The translations under genes were made by a program, and so were the position numbers. 64,000 bases of DNA, from positions 188,471,548-188,535,547 of the forward strand of contig NC_064618.1 of NCBI RefSeq assembly GCF_023898315.1, read 5' to 3'. Numbering within the stretch: position 1 is the stretch's first letter; each line of letters opens with the position of its first letter. Under the pieces are notes generated by a model, which was not told where the DNA came from, made no database searches, and worked only from the letters and a program-made list of their open reading frames with translations. Of the stretch, positions 20,100 to 30,484 are shown piece after piece. Origin of the DNA: Schistocerca nitens (lineage: Eukaryota; Arthropoda; Insecta; Orthoptera; Acrididae).

Positions 20100-21467
20100 C
20101 ACTGAGGAGCCAATACATTATGACTAGCTGCTTAATAGCTTCCTTCTCCGACTTTGGTACGAAATACATGACTAATTCTGCGTACCACAGATCCGACATT
20201 TTGTTGGTAGGTTTATAGAGTTTTGTGACATTAGCTGTCTACCGGAAGGCCACTGATCTGCGTACACGGGGATGACGCCCTATAGCGACCCAGATGAGTT
20301 CCATAGGATTTAAATCAACGTGAGTTCACTATAATTATCCTCAAACCACTATAGCACGGTTCTGGCTCCGAGACACGGACAATTATACTGCTGGAAGACG
20401 ACACCGCCGTAGGGGAAGCCATCATGCATGAAGAGAAGCAGGTGTTTTGCAGCTGCCAATGTGTCTTCGATTATTACCACTATTCCCACACAAGCGCAGG
20501 AGAATGTGTCCTATAGCGTATTACCGTTCTCATCAGCCTGCGTGTGTGCCACGCTGGGTGTTTCGAGCCGCCGTTCACTTCGATGATGGCGTTACGGAAA
20601 TTACAGTCGACCTGATGCAGCAAAAATGTGATTCGCCCGAAAAGCCGATACGTGTCCGCTGATCGATGATCTAATCCCGATTGTCCCGTGTCCACCGCAA
20701 TAGTAATTGACAATGTCGTGGGATCAACATGTGAACACACAGGGGTGGTCTGTTGGGGAGCTCTATGCTCAACAATGTGCGATGAAAAGTGTGCTCTGAA
20801 CACTTGTGCGTGCACCAGCATTGTGATCTTTCAGCAGAAACGCCACATATCACCATCTAGCCTACTTTACCGAGCAGACAAGCCCCCGAATCCCTCGTTC
20901 CGCGAACAGTCGTGGACGTCCAACTACTAAGTGGCTAGTGGTAGTTTCGCTGTCCTTCTACCTCTTTACCTCTTTCGGTAGATGCTCATGACAGTAGCAT
21001 GTGACCATTCGACCAGCTTCGCCATTTTCGAGATACTCGCTCACGGGCTCTGCGTAATAAGCTGCCCTTTGTCAACGTAGCTTATCTAAATGGATTTTCA
21101 CATTTGCGCCGCGCGGGGCAGCCGTGCTGTCTTATGCGCCTTCTCAAGGTCCGTCCGGCTCCCCCCGTCGGAGGTTCGGGTCCTCCCTCAGGCATTTGTG
21201 TGTATTCTGCCCATAGTGTAAGTTGGTTTAAGTTAGATTAAGTATTGTGTAGGCTTAGGGACCGATGATCTCAGCTGTTTGGTCCCATATGAAATTACCA
21301 CAAATTTCCAATTTCCCCATTTGCAGCCCATATCTTCGCTAGGATGCTTCCCTGTGCGCGTCTGCTCTATTTAAATACTTTTGTTACCTCGTCACGTGCC
21401 CTCAACGCCATCAGGTGACATCCAGTCTCGCTGTCGATAGTGATCATCATGTTTTGGCGTATCAGTG
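20100..21467. mobile_element. TA-flanked inverted-repeat DNA transposon, unclassified, holding a SINE
   Basis: The left end CACTGAGGAGCCAATACATT (20100 on) matches the inverse of the right end (CACTGATACGCCAAAACATG read on minus from 21467), and TA stands outside both (20098-20099, 21468-21469). That fits a Tc1/mariner-type insertion. The interior has no intact frame; a 113-codon minus frame (20480-20821) is not recognisable. Without the SINE the element is about 1.16 kb. It is likely a degraded or non-autonomous member of an abundant family. Confidence 0.75.
21108..21317 (+). mobile_element. tRNA-derived SINE, subfamily C, nested in the TA-flanked transposon
   Basis: CATTTGC at 21101-21107 is repeated at 21318-21324. 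The head has 'gaggttcgggtcctccctca' (B box region) and the body ends 'gatctcagctgtttggtccc', the ending shared with 41118-41283 and different from subfamily A. The host transposon continues on both sides ('tggattttcacatttgc' and 'ccccatttgcagcccatatc'). Confidence 0.88.
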
Positions 21468-21469
21468 TA

Positions 21470-21870
21470 TATGGACACGAATCCTGGACAACACAAGCGC
21501 AAATCTGCGTAGTAGTTAGACACACATGAAGGGAGGCGATAGTTCAGTACAACGTCTGACCATCCCGAATTTTGTTTGACCTGATTTCTGCAAATTCTGT
21601 GATGGTTCTTATGTAAGGCATATGCGACATCACTCCCCATTCTTCATTAAACCGAACTCGTATGCAGTCTCCAATTACCTCTCCCCATTCTTTCTTTCCT
21701 GTTGTTTTACTCTATGTTACGGTCACAGTTGTTACAGTTACGTCACCACTGCGGTATCTCTCTTGCAGATAATTACTACTTTAACAATATTTTTAGGTAA
21801 CTCACGTTGGTACGGACGAGACTGAAGACTTCATGGAATCCTCTGGCCATGGTAGCCCCACGCGGCATAT
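21470..21870. other. No gene seen (3' flank of the receptor exon)
   Basis: Unassigned. On the minus strand it would be the first part of the receptor intron. Confidence 0.4.
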
Positions 21871-21895
21871 ACTAAGGCTGACTATGGCCTGTCAC

Positions 21896-22479
21896 CAGCG
21901 TCGTTCGCTTCCACACATCCAGAAGTCTCCTGCTCAGAACTTTCAAGCGTCTTTTGACTAACAGATCCAAGTTAAGGAACTGTAAGTCTGTCACCATGAC
22001 TACAGTGGTGAGAGGATATTCAGTGACGAAGTATAAGGCGTTGTAGCTCTTCATTATTCCGCTCCAAACAACACAGTCGGCTGTAATCAGTGATATAAGG
22101 ACTGATATCACCACTAATACTCCTAGCATCAGCAACTTAAACATCCTCTTATACTCGTGTCCTGAATCGATTAAAACTACTCTACCAATATCTGTTATCT
22201 TCTCCAACACAGTCACTATATGTGCATGGGTAAGGAATCCCCATCTGAACAGAATTAAAATAGCATTGAGAGAAAGTACTATTAACTCAAGAAAATCACT
22301 TGTTTTAGTTGTGGATATCAAATGCAACGACTTCAGTGTCTCGTGTTTTGCCAGGGCGACTGCCACGACTGCAAAACTCTGCAGACTCATACTGTAAAGT
22401 TTGTTACACCGTGACATCACGAACTTCTGAGGTGTTGAACCTATTGTAACAGGATGACCAGAGTGGGTGATGTGGTCGG
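21896..22479 (-). CDS. Gustatory-receptor-like exon (7tm_7 family), N-terminal half with four membrane segments
   Basis: Open minus frame of about 195 codons that starts after TTCTTCTAG, a possible splice acceptor, with the first ATG at 22417. Hydrophobic segments in order: 'SLQSFAVVAVALAKHE', 'LELIVLSLNAILILFRWGF', 'FKLLMLGVLVVISVLISLIT' and 'YFVTEYPLTTVVMV', followed by 'DLQFLNLDLLVKRRLKVLSR'. That matches the family's post-TM4 signature, QF..l...l..RF..LN..L. The family is a set of taste receptor channels in sensory neuron membranes. The frame is clean over nearly 600 bases in a window of decayed elements. Possible donors lie after CTG at 21896 or after GAT at 21917, both phase 0, which suits the exon at 1468. 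C-terminal exons (TYQF) are not in the window. It could be one gene with 1169-1468 or a neighbouring receptor. Confidence 0.65.
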
Positions 22480-22676
22480 TGTTGTAGGGCGTGGCTGGCT
22501 AGAAGAAGGTGGCTGTTTTTAGGAGGAGGAAAGCATGAGCTTGTCTGTCACGTGCCACTAACAGTATTTCCCGTACGGTTAATTGTACGAATTTCTGCAA
22601 AATGTCCCACTTCACTGGATACGTATGCAAGGCGTAACATTCAAATTTACAGTCCTTACATGTTAATGGTATTATT

Positions 22677-23336
22677 GAATCGTCCCCTTAGAAAAATTAA
22701 TGAATTACTGTGCTGATAAACCTCTACGTTATTTGATTTTTAAACAGCTGAGCAGAACTAAACGTACTCTGACATTTCTCCCTTTACTTATTCTGATCAT
22801 CACTAAACTGACATACAATATTTTTAGCGCAACGCAATCTGACTTTCAATAATCTCTACAAAAGAATGGTCCTGACTAACAATAACCTATACCTTTCATG
22901 AATCACTTACCTCACAAAAATCTTCGTTACTCGAACTACTGCAATACAGCGAGCGCCACTACTGCCAGCTAAATAAGAGATTCTAACTGCTGAAGACACT
23001 AACTACTGATAGGCATAGTTAGCAAATGAATGATTTTAATAGAGAACAAACAATGTATTTACCCTAACAGTGTTCAAAAGTCATAATATATGTATATCAG
23101 TTCATGATATCCAGTATTACAAATTTACTCTTTCTGGCGGACACATGTCCAGATCGTCCACTCGTAATATTCTGCCATCTCTCTCTACACATCCACCACC
23201 GCTGGCGTTTCATCTCCAACCGCGCAATGCTACGCGCTGTTCACATCCAACTGCCCAACACTACAATAGAGAGTATTCCAACAATGCCAACCAGCCACAG
23301 ACTGCACACAGCACAACCTGTGATTTTCATACAGCA
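22677..23336 (+). repeat. Dispersed repeat R1, copy 1 (longer subfamily)
   Basis: Starts 'cgtccccttagaaaaattaa' and shares with 26929-27480 the blocks 'acaatatttttagcgcaacg', 'caaaaatcttcgttactcga', 'gagaacaaacaatgtat', 'cgcaatgctacgcgctgtt' and 'ccagccacagactgcacaca'. It ends 'gattttcatacag', after which the copies part. The 5' part (about 120 bases) is absent from copy 2. No coding capacity or terminal repeats seen; abundant in Schistocerca as I remember it. Confidence 0.85.
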
Positions 23337-23339
23337 AAT

Positions 23340-24165
23340 TATAGAAAACGGTCGGATGATGATTATCGAAAGTCACTGATCGGTCTAAACAAACACTGCA
23401 CTACGAAATCAGTTTTCTCAGATTTCCTTTCTTTAACTTTACTGTGTTTTTTTAAGTTGCTTTAGAGAGGGTAAAACAGCTGACTTCACTACACCATTGT
23501 TCAAGCGATATCCTATCCGTAACGGCCACAATTATATTCTCGTCAGCAAAAGTGAATGATATCACAGAGGCGTCGATGACGAGAACATTTTCTCACTTAT
23601 GTAGCAGTAACTAAGACAGAAAGAACTGAATATTGCTCACAAAGTGAAAAATAAGACATATTATTGCAACTTACAAACAAAATTACCTTCTTGCAATAGA
23701 AGAATAAAATTTTCCCATTCAATGTTATTTGCGGCATGGGAATTTTTCAGGATATTTCATCAAAACTTCATGAAAATGTCTAATTTATTTGGAAGGATAA
23801 GTCAGCTCTAGTTCCGAAAGTAATTCGGTTAGCACGAAGGATAAAATCCTTTCTATGGTGTTCCAGGTACAATATCGAGACGACGGTTTTCCAGGGTTCT
23901 CAGAATGTCACTCTAGTGTTTCTACCCAAATTATTTTGAAGACAAGCTTCATTCAGCGTAACTACACATAGCATTTTACATAGATTTTATCTGATTATTA
24001 TAAATTTCTCATTACGTATATTAATGTAAAATCATCGAATTGCCTTCATAATGCAGCAGACTAAAGTTTTCTAAATAATGGACAGGATGACTGAACACGC
24101 CAGTGGTCGTTTTCATGCACAAACAAACAAAATTTTTCTGTCATGGCCGCACTTTCGTATCTCTT
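23340..24165. other. No gene seen
   Basis: AT-rich unassigned sequence. Confidence 0.4.
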
Positions 24166-24167
24166 AT

Positions 24168-24215
24168 TTTGACCATGCATTTCGACTAGAAAGTTAGTCG
24201 AAATGCATAGTCAAA
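24168..24215. repeat. Near-perfect hairpin, 21-bp arms
   Basis: 'ttgaccatgcatttcgacta' and its inverse 'tagtcgaaatgcatagtcaa' differ at one position and are separated by 'gaaagt'. Not next to a coding region, so not a bacterial-style terminator. Possibly the tail of a small transposable element. Confidence 0.8.
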
Positions 24216-24287
24216 TTTGACACTGTTACGACCCATAATTTCACAAGTTCTGATTACTTTTAACAGTCACCTTCAAAATGTACGATA

Positions 24288-25715
24288 CACACACATCAAA
24301 ATAGGTTCGCAGAACTCCGGAACATAGACGTTGACTGTGGATATTTTATCACAGACACAGTCCGTTTGACTTTTCAGAGATGTCACTAAAACCTCCCAAA
24401 CATGGAAGCAACCATACATGAGCGGCGCCTATTAGACGGAGGGGGGTCCGACAGCCGATCAGTTCCAGTCATTCCTCCAGGAATGTGGTACACGGCTCGT
24501 GTTGTCTGCAGTATAACCATGCCAAGCGGTCAATACCGCGATTCCATCACGTCCTTATTGTTGATTTGTGTCAGGAAGGGCTCTCAATCAGGGAAGCGTG
24601 CAGGCGTCTCGAAGTGAACCAAAGCGATGTTGTTCGGACATGGAGCAGATGTAGAGAGACGGGGACTGTAGATGGCATGCCTCGCTCAGGCCGCCCAACG
24701 GCTACTACTGCAGTGGATGACCGCTACCTATGGGTTATGGCTCGGAGAAACCGTGACAGCAACGCTACCATGTTGAATAATGCTTTTCGTGCACCCACAA
24801 GACGTCGTAATACAATTCAAACTGTGTGCAAGAGGCTGCATGATGTGCAACTTCACTCCCGACGTAGATGGCGAGGTTCATCTCTGCAAACATGACACCA
24901 TGTAGCGCGGTACAGGTGGGCCAAACAACATGCCGAATGGCGCGCTGAGGATTGGCATCACGTGCTCTTCACCGATGAGTCGATGAGTATCGCATATTCC
25001 TTCAACCCGACAATCGGCCGAGACGTGTTTGGAGGCAAACCCGTCAGGCAGAATGACTTAGACACACTGTCCAGCATGGGCAGAAAGGTGGAGGTTCACT
25101 GCTGTTTTGGGGTGGCATTATGTGGGACCGACGTACGTGGCTGGGGTCATGGAAGGGGCCGTAATGGCTGTACGATACGTGAATGCCATCTTCCGACCGA
25201 TAGTGCAAACTTATCGGCAGCATATTGGCGAGGCATTCGTCTTCATGGAGGACAATTCTAGCCCCCAATCGTGAATGACTCCCTTCAGGATAACGACATC
25301 ACTCGACTAGACTGGCCAGCATGTTCACCAGACATGAATCCTATCGAACATGCCTGGGATGGATTGAAAAGGGCTATTTATGGACGACGTGATCCACCAA
25401 TCGCATCGCCGTTGAGGAGTGGAACAGTCTGGATCAACAGTGTCGTCATGAACTTGTGGATGGTATACCACAACAAATACTGGCGTGCATCAGTGCAAGA
25501 GGGCTTGCCACTGGGTATTAGAAGTACAGAGGTGTACAGCAATGTGGAGCACCACGTCTGAAGGTCTCGCTGCATAATGGTACAACATGCAATGTGTGGT
25601 TTTCATGAGCAATAAAAAGGGTGGATATGATGTTTATGTTGATCTCTATTCCAATTTCCTTTACAGGTTCCAGAATTCTCGGAACCGAAGTGCTGCAAAA
25701 CTTTTTTGATGTGTG
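24288..25715 (+). mobile_element. Tc1-like DNA transposon, family T1, copy 1
   Basis: The right end is GTTTTGCAGCACTTCGGTTC-type text inverted ('gcaaaacttttttgatgtgtg', then TA at 25716-25717). The left end begins 'cacacacatcaaaa' after TA at 24286-24287 but has lost about 20 bases of the terminal repeat. Length 1.43 kb matches the sister copy at 39080-40514. Carries the broken transposase below. Confidence 0.9.
24485..25561 (+). pseudogene. Broken Tc1-like transposase (family T1, copy 1)
   Basis: HTH region 'VDLCQEGLSIREACRRLEVN' and the 'PRSGRPTATT' linker lie in 24485-24895. After an in-frame TGA at 24893 the same frame resumes with 'RYRWAKQHAEW' and 'HHVLFTDES' (first catalytic Asp, about 24975). 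A later frame holds 'DWPACSPDMNPIEHAWD', with the catalytic Glu, at about 25309-25360. The Asp block reads 'FMEDNSS' around 25240-25265 instead of 'DNARPH'. At least one stop and one or two shifts, so inactive. The intact family protein would be about 340 residues, cutting and pasting at TA. Confidence 0.88.
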
Positions 25716-25789
25716 TATGATTAAATGGCTCAGATGAAGAAGCAAAAGAATGAAATTAAAATATCAATCCACAAAACGTAAAGCAACTA

Positions 25790-26660
25790 GAGGCAGAACC
25801 AACATTCTTTACCGAAATTTATACAACTATAAAAATTCTAAAAAACTAATTCCGAAAAGTCGTACAGCTTAATAAGTAATATTCTTAGTGATATATGCTG
25901 CGCATCACTGGCACACAGAATTTTCCTAACCAAGATAAAATATGCAATTGTTAAACCACTTCACAAGAAAGATGATTAGACAGACATACAACGAAAGGCC
26001 TGTTTCTGTTCTGACGTCTTTTTCCAAAATATTCGAAAAAGGAATGTACTTGAAAGTAATTGCATATTTAAAAAAAATTACTTAGCATATCATAGTTTGG
26101 ATTCTAGAACGGTTTCTCGATGGACAATTATATTTATACAATCAGTCTTCAAGTAGTAAAAGTTTTGAATAACGTAATATGGCCAGTTCGTATTTGTGGT
26201 TATCTTCCCAAGGCAATTGATTATGTTTGGAGATCATGTTATTTAGAAAAACTTAGGTTCTATGAAACTGATGGCTTTACACACAGCTGGTTTAAATGAT
26301 ACTAAATAAACAGAATGCAGAAGCTTGTGATGAATAATTCAAGAATTCACCAGAAAAGTAGAAAACTTTAGTGACTGGCGAAAACAAAATCGCAAGGGCT
26401 GTGCCATAGGGCTTAGTTTAGGTCCTCTTCTATTCCTCATATCAAAAGGATCTTCCATTTAACACTTCACATTCAACAAGGAAAACTGATACTTTCTGCA
26501 GACGATACTAGTCTTATAATAAATTCCATTAGAGAGAAGGGAGCAGGACAGATGGTAAATGATATTTTCCAAAGAATTAATTTGTTCTTATCTGAAAATG
26601 AACGTTCCCTAAATTTTGGAAGATATCCTATATTTAGTAATTTATAACATATGGAGTCAC
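25790..26660 (+). mobile_element. Jockey-type LINE fossil, reverse transcriptase core
   Basis: Plus-strand fragments in several frames: 'YAIVKPLHKKDD' (about 25945-25980), 'FFQNIRKRNV' (26010-26045), text fitting 'LEKLRFYETDGFTHSWFK' (26238-26295), 'LGPLLFLI' (26425-26450), 'LSADDTSLIINS' (motif C with ADD, about 26490-26525) and 'FQRINLFLSENERSLNFG' (26563-26620). This order is the Jockey/R1-group RT. Heavily broken, with no ends found. Confidence 0.7.
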
Positions 26661-26927
26661 GCAACAATTGGCGTAGCACATGAGCAGGGGTCAGTAAATA
26701 CCGCACTACTCCACAAATGAAACTTGTATTAAAAGAAGAATATTACTGAGCTTCTCAACCAATTAAGTTCTGCTACATTTCTCACCTCATAATTGCTAAT
26801 CGTGGAAACAAATGTATCAACAACTCACCTATTTTTCATATTTCTGCTATGCAAAATCCACGAAAGCATGCAAGATGCATGTGAACGACAATGCAACGTC
26901 AATTCATTCATTCAATTTCATCAGTAA
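26661..26927. other. No gene seen
   Basis: Short unassigned spacer between the LINE fossil and repeat R1 copy 2. Confidence 0.4.
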
Positions 26928-26928
26928 A

Positions 26929-27600
26929 ATTTGAAACGTCCCCTTTGAACAATTATACATGACTGTGCTTAAACTGACACACAATATTTTTAGCGCAACG
27001 CAATCTGACTTTCAAAAGTCCCTACAACAGAATGGCCCTGACTAGCTTTAACCTATACGTTTCAAAAATCATTTACCTCACAAAAATCTTCGTTACTCGA
27101 ACTACTGCAATACAGCGAGCGCTACTACTGCGAACTAAATAAAAGATTCAAACTACTGAAGGCACTAACTAGTAATAGGCACAGTTAGCAAAAGAAAGAT
27201 TTTGATAGAGAACAAACAATGTATATACCTTAATATTGTTGAAATGTCATAATATATATAGCTGTTCATGACATCCATTCTTACAAATGTACTGTTTCTG
27301 ATGGACACACGTCCAGATCAACCGCTCTCAAAAATCCGCCATCCCACTTCCCCACATCCACCACTGCTGGCGGCTCACCTCCAACTGCGCAACGCTACGC
27401 GCTGTTAACAGCCAACTGCCCAACGCTACAATAGCCAACAACAATGCAAACCAGCCACAGACCGCACACAGCACAGACAGGGATTTTCATACAGAGCGCT
27501 ACGTGGCGTTACCAATAAGAAAACCTAATTAGCCTACTTACAAATTCAGATTAGTAATAGAAGGACTGCACTGAACTAATATTTTAGCTTACTGGCAGTG
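26929..27600 (+). repeat. Dispersed repeat R1, copy 2 (shorter subfamily)
   Basis: Starts 'gaaacgtcccctttgaacaa' and shares most of copy 1 (22677-23336), but replaces the first 120 bases by 'ttatacatgactgtgcttaa'. It runs further 3' than copy 1, through 'gagcgctacgtggcgttacc' and 'aacctaattagcctacttac'. The two 5' types look like subfamilies. Confidence 0.85.
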
Positions 27601-27604
27601 TAGT

Positions 27605-28975
27605 AACTCTCACAACAGACCGCAACAGGTTGTATTGTATGTTTTGGAATTAGCTAAAAATTTAGCATATAAACTATTGCAGTAATCACTCTTGGTATGT
27701 TGGTCTTCCTTAAGTCAAAATATTCAATCTGATGCCAAACGGAAAATGTGTTGCTTCAAAGTTCACTTTGTACGTTATTTCGTAAATAACGGCGCAAGAG
27801 ATAACTCCAGAGAACGCAATATTTACCTGTGTCATTCATTGTCCTAAATAATTAGTTACAATGAAAATTGTATATCCTTAGAAGTAGGGAGTGCGCCATC
27901 ACCATCATCTGTCGCACTTTCAGAAAATTTAATCAAACCTATACAATTTCAAGTCCATATACTGGAATGGCAGAGACAAGTTACAGCACAGAATCCCAAT
28001 CCAGATAGGCTGAACGCGCATCGCACTGCCAGTGACGTCACTCCCACGTCACCCAGGTGTGACGCACAGCATGCCGACAAGCGCCTGCCGAACCACGATA
28101 ATAAAAAAATTCACAGAGGTCGATATGATCCTGGTTACCAGCGAAATGTGGATGTAAAAACTGAAATGTCGTAGTGTTATCGAGGACCGACGAAATATGA
28201 ACAATATTTACTGAAATAACAATTAGATAGCAAGTGGTCCACCTGATGAAAGCTGACACGAGCAAGGCAGGCCAGTAGATATTACGGAAAATGACCAATG
28301 AGCCGCAACTGGGTATCAATAACGATGCTACTGATTCCCCCCTCCTTAGTCACCCTAATTAATGCTATTTCAGGAGTTTTGACAATTAACCTTTGAAGAT
28401 GTAATGATTTAACTCATATGAGAAATGATTTAACTGTGGGCCAATAGACAAGCTTAATAATACACAACTATGCGTTCAACATACAGTTAAGGCCATAGTT
28501 ACGAAAATTCCTACTTCAGTTGTTCCACACATACCTGTCTATTAATATTGTATTGTAGAATTTATTTAATAAATTTAAAGAGTTTCAAAAGACGTGATGA
28601 TGCAAGTGGTGCAAAACTAATTTAAATACAGTGAATACCAGAGATGGCTCTGAAACGTTGTTACTTAGGGAAAGGCAGAAAGGTGTGGACGGGGCCTAAT
28701 CAGTTACCGCTGGTTGCACAGTAAACACGTACACCTTAATTAAGGAAATAGCTTTTTAAAAAGAATCACTTTAAAAAATTTGACTGTAACACAAGTTACA
28801 CTGACGGCTGAAGGCCTTATTAAGGAGAATTCAAATTATTTGTAGGCGGAAGTCCACAAACAGTAGGAATAATTTAAACAAAATATTTTAAACAATTGAC
28901 ATAATCAGACCAAATAAACAAGGTAGTTATCCACAGACAGTGCTCCAAGGGTCGACCTGAGGGAAGTCCCTACTG
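27605..28975. other. No gene seen
   Basis: Mixed AT-rich unassigned sequence. A 93-codon minus frame at 28038-28319 has no family resemblance. Confidence 0.4.
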
Positions 28976-28979
28976 CTGC

Positions 28980-30480
28980 GTAAGCGGTGAGACAGGCAGC
29001 CAAGAGTTATGCTCACTTAACCGGATGGCGCCTCAAACTAGGGACAGCTTAAACGTCGACAAACACACTTGCAAAATCCATCTAAGATGCGATAACCAAT
29101 AACACGATAGAATACCATTTAGAATAGTCAAATGAGAAGCATTTAATTACTCAAGTTTGCTCCACCAAACCCTAGTAAATAGACAAGGTTAAGGCCAGAC
29201 TGGCTATTCAATACCTGCACATGGAACCGCGAAAGACAATTCGACACACAACTCAAACAATGCTAAAACAGTCACGAACGTTAAGAACACAAAAACGCTC
29301 GAACGACCAGATACACGTCGCCCACTGAGACGACCGACCGAACGACCAACCATCGGTCGTTGCCAATCAAGTCAGGCAAGGGAAATGTCGGGGTATAAAA
29401 CCGCCAACTGACAGCTTGATGGCATGTCCCCCCCCCCCCCCCCGTCACCTTTATAGTGCTTTTATAAGTGAGTGTTCAGTGTTGTGGGTCCCCTGTCAGT
29501 GTTGCGAACAGAAACCAGACTGTCGCCGTGCTTTTTAATGGTGCTTGTCTACGTCTTGTGTGTCTTCATCCGCATCGTCACTGCAGTGTTCTTATATTCT
29601 AAATTCCACAAATTACCGCCATTTTACAGTTTTTTACGATGTCACCATTTTATCGCCTGTTTTTCTTGTTTGTCTGTATTCTCGTATGTTTCTTAACTTT
29701 TCTGTAGGCTGCAGAGCAGCATATTATTCTATTGCCAGCAAGCCAGCCCCCCCCCCCCCCAATTAAATCCAATAAAGAGAAAAAAATCTTGATGGAACGA
29801 GGTCACTTCGACGGACGGACACACACACACAACTTATCAACTTGATCTACGTGAATCGGGTCCCCGACATGGTCGTCCTCTATGGCGACCACATCCTTCG
29901 ATCGAGCAGAGCACGTGTGTCGGCAGCGGTGACGCCAAGTACAGGCGTTGTGCGTATCTCACTGCTGCCCGTCCAAACCAACTGCTTAATCCAGCACGCA
30001 GAGAGCTCATTAAAACCATAGAAAATACACACGGATCCACGAAAACAAATCCACAGACAACTCAAACAATATTTAAACCAGTCACTGTGGAGCAACAGGA
30101 CGAATTACGACACAAACAAAGAGGAGCCAGAAGCGGTCGGAAAACCAAATACACGTCGTCGCTGAGAGGACCGACCGAACAACCAACCAACGGTCGTTCC
30201 CGCTCAAGTCAGGCACCGAAAGGTCCCAGTACGAATCGTCGACTGACAACTTATTGCCATACAACGGAGGGAGACACACACACCAGTGAAGGTTGCACTA
30301 CTGGAATATAACGATTCATTCAACGTCAACTCCCTGAATCCGGTCCTTGGCTTGGTCGTGCACTCTCACGTACACACCCGTCCGTCGGGTAGTGCATGTA
30401 TGGCGCCAGCGGACGGGCGAGTATTGGCTGTGCGGACTTCACTGTTGCTCCGTCCCCCCAACTGAAATGAGACACACGAC
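28980..30480. repeat. Diverged direct duplication of a GC-richer block (two units)
   Basis: Unit text 'gaccgaccgaacgaccaacc', 'tcggtcgttgccaatcaagt' (29331-29375) recurs as 'gaccgaccgaacaaccaacc', 'acggtcgttcccgctcaagt' (30170-30210). 'cacgtcg..ctgag' precedes and 'aactgacagc/gactgacaac' follows both. A second block, 'gaatcgggtccccgacatggtcgt' (29852-29875) with 'tcactgctgcccgtccaaaccaactg', recurs at 30335-30360 and 30439-30465. Unit 1 also contains 'ggtataaaac' at 29391-29400. No coding sense. Confidence 0.7.
29428..29443. repeat. Poly-C run of 16
   Basis: Uninterrupted C run; a second run of 14 stands at 29747-29760. Both lie in the duplicated block and are prone to assembly or length error. 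Confidence 0.97.
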
Positions 30481-30484
30481 GACC

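Noticed and set aside
19930-20199. 89-codon minus frame considered as a third receptor exon
   Set aside because: Half of it lies in the TA-flanked transposon; no 7tm_7 pattern.
23070-23465. 131-codon frame
   Set aside because: Falls inside dispersed repeat R1 and is not kept open in copy 2.
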